64,000 nucleotides of DNA, taken from the NCBI RefSeq assembly GCF_040183065.1, contig NC_091126.1, positions 146,098,204 to 146,162,203 of the forward strand. Reading direction: 5' to 3'. Shown piece after piece: positions 57,690 to 64,000 of this stretch. Both the position numbers and the translations under genes were made by a program. Position 1 is the first letter of the stretch. Each line of letters begins with the position of its first letter. Source of the stretch: Periplaneta americana (Eukaryota > Arthropoda > Insecta > Blattodea > Blattidae). A model generated the notes under the pieces. It had not been told where the DNA came from and did not search any database. It saw nothing but the letters and a program-made list of their open reading frames with translations.

Positions 57690-58735
57690 TTTTTGTATCA
57701 AAGAGGGACATTTGCAACATTCTCTATGTGTTACAGTTAGCAATTCGTTCAAAATTGGTCATTTCCACTTCTATGTGCAAGAGTGATATTCTCTTCAAAA
57801 TATATGACTGGTTCTCAGTCAATAAATTAGTATTAAATTGTAACAAAACTAACATAATTCAATTTAAATCCTGTCCAAATTCAACCTCGCAAATTTCTAG
57901 CGCAATAATTAACAATAGATCCCTATTAGAAACAACAACAACAACAACCAAATTTCGTGGCTTAAAAATCGATAATGTGTTAAATTGGAAAAATCATATT
58001 AAAGAAATTACCCCCAAACTAAATTCAGCTTGTTTTGCTATTAGATCTATGCAAAAGATAGTAAATATCAATACCTTAACAACAATATACTTTGCATACT
58101 TCCACTCGGTAATGAGTTTTGGAATAATATTCTGGGGAAATTCCACAGATAGTAACAATATATTTCTATTACAAAAAAGAGTAATTAGAATAATAGAAGG
58201 TGCCAAATCTAGGGAATCGTGTAGGACTATTTAAAAAAAACTACAAATAATGCCCATGGCTTGTCAGTATATCTATTCATTAATAATCTTCCTCGTATGT
58301 AATCGTGAAAACTTTGTAACTAGTTCAAAAAATGACTTTCATACTCAATCGGCAAGTCTATCATGCTATCAAAAAGGAGTGTGTTATATGGCAGTAAATT
58401 TTTTTAATAGCCTCCCTATCGATATAAAAAATCAAACTCAAAACATAAGATTATTTAGGGTCAAATTAAAGAAATACCTAATTTCTCACGCCTTCTATTC
58501 TGTAGGTGAATTCATGACATTCAATAACGCTTCATGAAATTGATACTAAAATTTTGTGTTGTACTAGTAGACTATATTGTAAATCTCTTCTGTATATATT
58601 TCATCTAGACTGTGACTATAAATTAAGACTTTATAATAGTATTAAGTTTTTTGACTTGTTCCATATTCTAGCCGTGAAGCAATGTATGAGTACCATGGAA
58701 TGTTAATAAATACAATACAATCTTATTGCTAATTG
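57690..58735 (+). mobile_element. Jockey-like LINE 3' end, 5' truncated
   Basis: Plus strand: DWFSVNKLVLNCNKTNIIQF, KFRGLKIDNVLNWKNHIKEI, FAYFHSVMSFGIIFWGNSTD, IFLLQKRVIRIIEGAKSRES. After a frameshift in an A-run (58232-58240) it continues MACQYIYSLIIFLVCNRENF, FFNSLPIDIKNQTQN and KKYLISHAFYSVGEF, ending in AATACAATACAAT. WFxxNKLxLNxxKTNIIxF and HxIMxxGIIFWGNS are hallmark blocks of this insect RT family. One frameshift inactivates it. Confidence 0.85.
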
Positions 58736-58968
58736 AAATTATTGTAAAAGTGTTATATATTCATTTTTCCATGATACAGTACAATGAAAGTGAAGGATAT
58801 CTAGGGAGATGTGTATGTTTTACTGTTATAAATGTCAAATAGCTTTTTTCGAACAAAAGTGAATATTTTCTTCATATTTTCAAACAAAGCCAGACATTTC
58901 CAAAATATTATTTTTTTTTTTCAGGAAGTAGACAAAACTGTATCGAGCCTTCACTTTAGTCCAACAAC

Positions 58969-59204
58969 TGAGCCGTTCAGATCAAAAGTGGTGTAAGTCG
59001 AAATTGGGTAATGAGGTCTAAAGTAAAAATCCTGTAAAATATAGCGCAAAGCAGCAATTAATATGTCCTTATTGCTATCCACTGACTACTAATAGTTTAA
59101 ATAAAGTGAATATTAATTGCTACTTTGCGCTGTATTTTACAGAATGTTTACTTCAACCCTCATTACCATTTTTGACTTACACCACTTCTGCTCTGAACGG
59201 CTCA
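58969..59204. mobile_element. Foldback MITE (TGAGCCG family, copy 2)
   Basis: Arms begin TGAGCCGTTCAGATCAAAAG and the complement of TGAGCCGTTCAGAGCAGAAG. The interior is collinear with 51874-52110 (AGCAATTAATATGTCCTT, TATCCACTGACT). Confidence 0.88.
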
Positions 59205-59359
59205 ACTGATACTTCTGTGCTACTAATTCGATTTACAATTGTACTGTTTTACTACCGATATTACTGTCACACTGATATAAATGTTTTCCCAATACACCTG
59301 AAAATTATTACTGATATTCATAGTATTATTACTGCTATTCAATAGGAGAAGTAATAACA

Positions 59360-59587
59360 ATTAGCCACTGGTGTAGCTCAGGCTGCAGGCGCATTTGCCT
59401 GTTGTTTAGAAACTACGATCTTGTCTGGTTTCGATACTCGCTTGGACTGATTACCTAGTACAGATTTTCCGAGGTTTTACCCAACTTTAAGGCAAATATC
59501 AGGTAATCACATGGTGAATCCTCGCCCCCATTTCGCAAAATATCACCCCGTTACTACCAATTTGATAGAGGCTAAATAACCGACAAA
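59360..59587 (+). mobile_element. tRNA-derived SINE (relative of 46074-46332)
   Basis: Head GCCACTGGTGTAGCTCAGGC with GGCGCATTTGCCTG, B-box-like GGTTTCGATACTCG, then TTCCGAGGTTTTACCCAAC and a truncated end at GGCTAAATAACC. Confidence 0.75.
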
Positions 59588-61156
59588 AATGGTCCCTAGA
59601 TATTAGCTGTACAGAAGTAATAAAATAATAGTGAAAGTTGCTAACAAAACCGGCCATTTCATGTGTTCTGCATTTTACGTCCGGTGTTCTAATGATGTCA
59701 ATAATAATGATTTTATTCACTTTCTATGCAAGACATTACTGAGGCATACTTAAATGCTGCAAACTGCTCGAGAGTAAAATATATTTCACTGGGTTTAATG
59801 GAGCGTTTTCCGTTTAATATATCTCTAATTATGCACATTTATTCGTATCCAGGATTTTTTGATAGCATGTAACTTATTTTATTCTTAAGCTTCCCCCCCC
59901 CCCCTACACTACCAGGGACGGAATTTAGGCTGCATATCGTTTCTTCAAATTCTTGGAACGCCAAATTTAAAGATACGCTTACCCTATCCAAGGGCGTTAT
60001 AACTTTAGCACACTCTGTGCCTTGAGATTCACTAGGCGTGCCGCGAAACTTCCAATACTTTTCTGGTAAAAATAATTATAATAACTTCGCTCAAAAAGAG
60101 TTTTCAAAAGTAGAATATTGTGCGTTTACTTAAAAGAATCCAAACTATGTATTTTTATGCAGCATAAAATCAGATTTAATTAGCTTTAACGCAAAAATTT
60201 GCTAATAATATGAATAACATAAAATATTATGCATTTTTTTTAAAAATATGCAAATATATGTAACATAAAACTTGGTTTGATAAGCTTAAATGTCAATGAT
60301 TCGTGAAGATAACACTACCCAACATGAAATTTACTTCTGTGAAGACAATACATGTTTTCAGTCCATTTTCACGCGTAGATTCTGAAAACAATGCTTAAAA
60401 TGTCACATCACGTCACAATTTTTGGATATTTTAGATATCCTATATCGAAAACGAGTTCGCATTCTACCTGGTAATACGCGTGTCGTATGTTGGCAACTCC
60501 TGTTCTACACGATTACTTACATATTTACAAAATGTTAAGATGAAAATGTATTATTTGTTCTACCATCTAACAACTATAGGACTCTCAGTAGTATTGCTAA
60601 AGCAGCAGTGTATGTAGCAGCAATGTGAAGTCCTACACCATCTGAAGTTTAAATTAGAAGGCTGAATTCGAGAATAACAAAACTGTGAAAAATGAAACGA
60701 AGCGATTTGACAAGAAAATGAATGCTATGTGAAGTAGGAAAACAACGGTGAAGAAATTAAGGTTTGAAAGAATTGATATCTTGAACTGCTTGAATGCAAA
60801 TGTAGAAGGCAAGTTGAACAGAGTTACGGCGAGAGATGGGACGAGGCTGATAATATAAAAGCGAAGAAAATGAAAGAGTTATTGTTTCCCAAGTTACGCA
60901 ACTACTCTTCCGTTACAAAAATAATTCTCTCAACAACTTCTCAAAGATAAACTTTTTGAATACTTGTCCAACTCAGACGAGAAGCAGTCCGGTTCAGCTT
61001 ACAAAGAACAATTTAAAGGTGTGGCTTTTGATATTCGATACATCTAACAGTTGCGCCACGTTGATTGTGAACTGAAAAGACTACATTTTACAGTACAATG
61101 TAATTGTTTCTAAACTTAACTCTCAACATCGCTGTCAAGTTCTTGAAGTATCATAT
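59588..61156. other. Intronic spacer, no feature recognised
   Basis: AT-rich. A homopolymer C run lies at 59893-59903. No exon of the receptor was seen here. Confidence 0.4.
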
Positions 61157-61164
61157 CTGATTAC

Positions 61165-62017
61165 TAGACAGTGGATGCGGGATGACTTATCGTTGAATGT
61201 AGGTGCACATTTACTATATGTTACATTTTTTTTTCATTCAGACCATTGGCTCAACAGACGACGTCAACATGCTACTGTATCCCCGTACAGTCAGAAGGAA
61301 AAGAAAAATGAAGTACTGTAGCACATACCTCGTCATCATTGATGCAATTACCAGCGTTGCAGTCAACGATGATATATTCTCGTAAGTTGTCGAAGCTGAA
61401 GCAGCTTCGCCTATCGCTTAAACAGTTTTTGTATCGAGAGAATTTCTGAAGAAAACTTCTAAAATGGGGATCACTCAATTTCTTTAGAAGAATATTTGCA
61501 ATGAGCATCATGTTGCACATGTCTTTGCAAAACATTTCCTTTAGACCCGCACAACTAAATGATGATGATGATGATGGTGTAGATGGTTTCTCAGATTTCA
61601 TTTCAACGCATTTCCTGTGCGATGTACTGTTGCAATGTTTCTCTATAGCCTGAGTTGTTCTGGTTTTTATTTAAATTTTACATACATTACAAAAGATACT
61701 GTCTTCGTTAATACATAAAATGTCACTCCCATACTTCTTAATTATTGCATTTCGTATCTCTGAGCGAATTTAATGTTTTGCCTTCGACATTATGAATGGA
61801 TCAGCACAGCACTATTCTACGCATACTAAATACTTGAGCAGGATAACACAACTGCACACATTGCGTTGCAATATTACTATAAACGGACCGGGGTACCTTC
61901 GTTCTGTACGTTGCTGTACTCGCCAGGTACACAAAAGACGGACGACGCGGCACGTGCCATATACTGTGATACGAAACAACTTCACTTTTCCTTAAGTCAT
62001 CCCGCGTACACTGTCTA
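61165..62017. mobile_element. hAT-type element, 853 bp, perfect 8-bp target duplication
   Basis: CTGATTAC lies on both sides (61157-61164, 62018-62025). Ends are TAGACAGTGGATGCGGGATG and the complement of TAGACAGTGTACGCGGGATG, about 25 bp of inverted repeat. It encloses a minus-strand frame with hAT/CGGBP1-like features. Confidence 0.85.
61272..61601 (-). pseudogene. hAT/CGGBP1-like N-terminal fragment
   Basis: 109 codons. The part KEMFCKDMCNMMLIANILLK then KLSDPHFRSFLQKFSRY resembles the segment FNxDLCxMMxxANIPLxKLxxPxFRxFLxKY that follows the zinc finger in hAT-derived CGGBP1-like proteins. No BED finger and no catalytic domain are visible, and the last third reads as non-family sequence. 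Confidence 0.55.
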
Positions 62018-62309
62018 CTGATTACAGATGCGAGCGCATAATTTATATATTGTCAGTTGACTTTTTGACAGAACTATTTGAACAAATCAAATGAATAGTC
62101 CAATACGAGATGGACAATCATCGTTTAATATTGTGAAAATACATTAATTTAATTCCACGTTTAATTTCTTTTGAGTAGGTTGTTTGTCTGTCAGAGATAA
62201 ATGTATGACGAATTTCTTAATTATTTCTACAGAGACATTATGACGTGAGGCGAGAAAACGGAGGATGACTCGTGGCCCACTGCTAGCGTGGTTTCCGGTG
62301 GGCGCGTAA

Positions 62310-62471
62310 AGGCTGGTTCACAATAAACCGGAACGTAAACGACAACGAGAACGAGAACGGAAATAATGTTAAAATAAATGAACTATTGTGAATGCTCACA
62401 TTTAAATACGTTTATTTTAACATTATTTCCGTTCTCGTCGTTTCTGTTCCCGGTTTATTGTGAACCAGCCT
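62310..62471. mobile_element. MITE, 162 bp, TAA target duplication (Harbinger-like)
   Basis: Ends AGGCTGGTTCACAATAAACC and its complement, with inverted repeats of about 60 bp. TAA lies on both sides (62307-62309, 62472-62474). A 3-bp TWA duplication is typical of PIF/Harbinger elements. Confidence 0.82.
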
Positions 62472-62494
62472 TAATCATTTCTCCGTCACTTCTA

Positions 62495-62700
62495 CAATAC
62501 ATAAAAGTACTAACAATAAATATGAACAAGACTCTGAAGTACCACATCACTGATAGCCTCGATTTCTTCTCGTATATAGTCTCTTAGTTCATCTACAGAA
62601 TGCGGATTTTTCCTATAAACCCTACCTTCAATGTTCCCCATAAATAAATATCACAGGGTGTGGATCTGGGGTTCGTGGAGCCCACAAATTATTACGTCTT
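62495..62700 (-). pseudogene. mariner-like transposase C-terminal remnant
   Basis: The minus strand gives WAPRTPDPHP, GRVYRKNPHSVDELRDYI and EIEAISDVVLQS in shifting frames. This matches WxPRSPDLxPxDFFLWG...VY...ELxxRI...I. One or more frameshifts. Confidence 0.6.
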
Positions 62701-62814
62701 GTTTTCGCACACGACCTTCTAACTTTCATGTACGTATTACACATATACACACGTTAATGCAATGAGAATTTGTTGGTAGGCACTACCTAAAAACACAATA
62801 ATCACTAAACTTTA

Positions 62815-63052
62815 TAGGATAAAGGTTCGTAATATTGTAATACTAATAATATGATAGTTCTTTTTTAGAATTTTTTACAATTCTACTGAGCGAAGGGAAG
62901 ATCGGTTTTTTTGCGTCAACATAAGGGAATGCTCGTGGACAAGTTTCTGCACAAAACCGGTCCTTATCTCGCTCAGTAAAATTGTAAAAAAAATTCTCAA
63001 AAAGAACTATCATAATATTATTAGTATCACAATATTACCAACGTTTACCCTG
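62815..63052. mobile_element. Foldback MITE, 238 bp (TAGGG family, copy 2)
   Basis: Collinear with 46904-47143: AAAATTGTAA, CTCGCTCAGTAAAATTG, CAAAACCGGT and GTGATA/TAATATT blocks in the same order. The outer ends are more diverged (TAGGATAAAGGTTCG). Confidence 0.83.
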
Positions 63053-63184
63053 CACTAGCTTTGTACACTTGAAGAATCAAGAATTTTGTAACACGACTTG
63101 TGACAACGGCGAACGTCATATGGCGACTGAGGATCTATTACCGCTCCTCTAACAGCCCGCGCATCGCAGACCGTGCAGAGAGCG

Positions 63185-63300
63185 ATCCGCCAGTAAAGCC
63201 TTGGTTTTTCTGAACCTACACATGCGAGATGCGAGGCGCACAAATCCGGACTAGTGGAGAGACAGTGAGTAGTTTCTATAACTGCTAGATGCGAGGTATG
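63185..63300. repeat. Relative of the 3950-4062 foldback
   Basis: CCTTGGTTTTTCTGAACC followed by GCGAGGCGCACAAATCCGGA, similar to one arm and centre of the repeat at 3950. Confidence 0.5.
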
Positions 63301-63317
63301 CGCACGTATGTACATAC

Positions 63318-63320
63318 ATA

Positions 63321-63383
<63 letters not shown>

Positions 63384-63495
63384 TCTTTATTTATACTGGC
63401 AGAGTTAAGGCCATAGCGCCTTCTCTTACACTTTACCAGGTCACAAAGTATACAAGCAGTCAAAATTTAACGAAAAGTTAAAGAACAGAATACTA

Positions 63496-63556
<61 letters not shown>

Positions 63557-63600
63557 TCATAATAAAATCGACAATAAACAACATGAAAATAATACCATAA
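63318..63600 (-). mobile_element. LINE 3' tail, minus strand, same family as 17691-18817
   Basis: An (AAT)n tract 63318-63381 precedes, on the minus strand, the 3'-end block GTAAGAGAAGGCGCTATGGC, CTTAACTCTGCCAG. This matches GAGAAGGCCATATGACCTTA at 18733 in the plus-strand LINE. A second (AAT)n lies at 63502-63556. Nothing is recognised from 63600 to 64000. Confidence 0.7.
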
Positions 63601-64000
63601 TAGAAAAAAAAGAAAGTAATATACTTTGGAATATAGTAAAAGCAACTCGTTCAGTATAAATGGTTAATATGGAAAACGTAAAGAAGAATATAACAAAATG
63701 GAATGTAATAAAATAATGAAAAAAAAGAAAAGAAATACGAAAATTAAATAAAATTCACTATAAAAAGGCTGTGATAATAAATTTATCGGCTGATAAAGAG
63801 AACAAAAAGGGGAAAGGAAGGAAAATAAATATATAGCCTATATTTTTACAAAACTATCGCAGAGAAAAGGGGATACATATATAGATACATTCATTCATAC
63901 ATACATCATGAAATTTCGGCCTGTGTATGGGACCGGTGCCCACCCAGTATCGTGGTGTACTTGGGAAGCTATGATAGGTAGCGAAAATCCGGTTTCGCAA

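Noticed and set aside
57728..58537. Host RT-like gene
   Set aside because: Frameshift in an A-run, 5' truncation and an A-rich LINE 3' end mark it as a dead retrotransposon copy.
59364..59440. Possible true tRNA gene
   Set aside because: The box-like motifs belong to a SINE whose body matches the family copy at 46074-46332. No clean cloverleaf.
63251..63463. Poly-Leu minus-strand frame
   Set aside because: Generated by the (AAT)n LINE tail.
1..64000. CRISPR arrays, operons or phage-like defence clusters
   Set aside because: The repeats seen are microsatellites or eukaryotic transposons, genes have introns, and no closely spaced co-directional frames exist.

Overview
The window looks like a piece of a large, AT-rich insect genome. 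It has long introns, a dense mix of DNA transposons, MITEs, LINE tails, tRNA-derived SINEs and a Penelope-like element, and an insect-type metabotropic GABA receptor gene. The SINE and LINE families resemble those I associate with Blattodea (cockroaches, termites). That placement is inference from recall, not a search.

The only recognisable host gene is on the minus strand. It is the 3' half of a GABA-B receptor subunit 2 gene (GABA-B-R2), with eight coding exons plus one probable cassette exon between 57,235 and 17,251. The exons encode the end of extracellular loop 2, TM5, TM6, TM7, the C-terminal coiled coil and a long Ser/Pro/His-rich cytoplasmic tail. Splice phases agree across all junctions: the eight core exons sum to 1,998 nt (665 residues plus stop). 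The 93-nt cassette keeps the frame. The Venus-flytrap domain and TM1-4 must lie beyond 64,000. The last coding intron is a GC-AG intron, and a consensus splice donor lies 70 nt after the stop codon.

Layout. 1-17.1 kb: 3' flank with no recognised gene but many small transposons (foldback MITEs, a SINE, Tc1 and LINE remnants, a Tigger-like element of 1.9 kb). 17.2-21.9 kb: the last two coding exons, separated by an intron that holds a 5'-truncated LINE abutting the splice acceptor and a hAT-like repeat whose inverted sister copy is at 4.1-5.2 kb. 22-32 kb: intron with a perfect 68-bp hairpin, LINE tails and a 3.2-kb piggyBac element that was itself hit by a MITE and a SINE. 32.2-44 kb: middle tail exons, a Penelope-like remnant with a hammerhead-like motif, a mariner-type element and a 0.66-kb MITE. 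44-57 kb: a 0.58-kb intronic tandem duplication, several SINEs and a MULE transposase pseudogene split by a hAT element with an exact 8-bp target duplication. 57.4-64 kb: upstream intron with MITEs, a LINE 3' end, a hAT derivative carrying a transposase-like ORF and a mariner remnant.

I found no prokaryotic-style system, CRISPR array, or true rRNA or tRNA gene. The less expected items are a shared architecture in foldback MITEs of unrelated sequence, the ribozyme-like motifs in Penelope-type sequence, and the splice features of the receptor tail.
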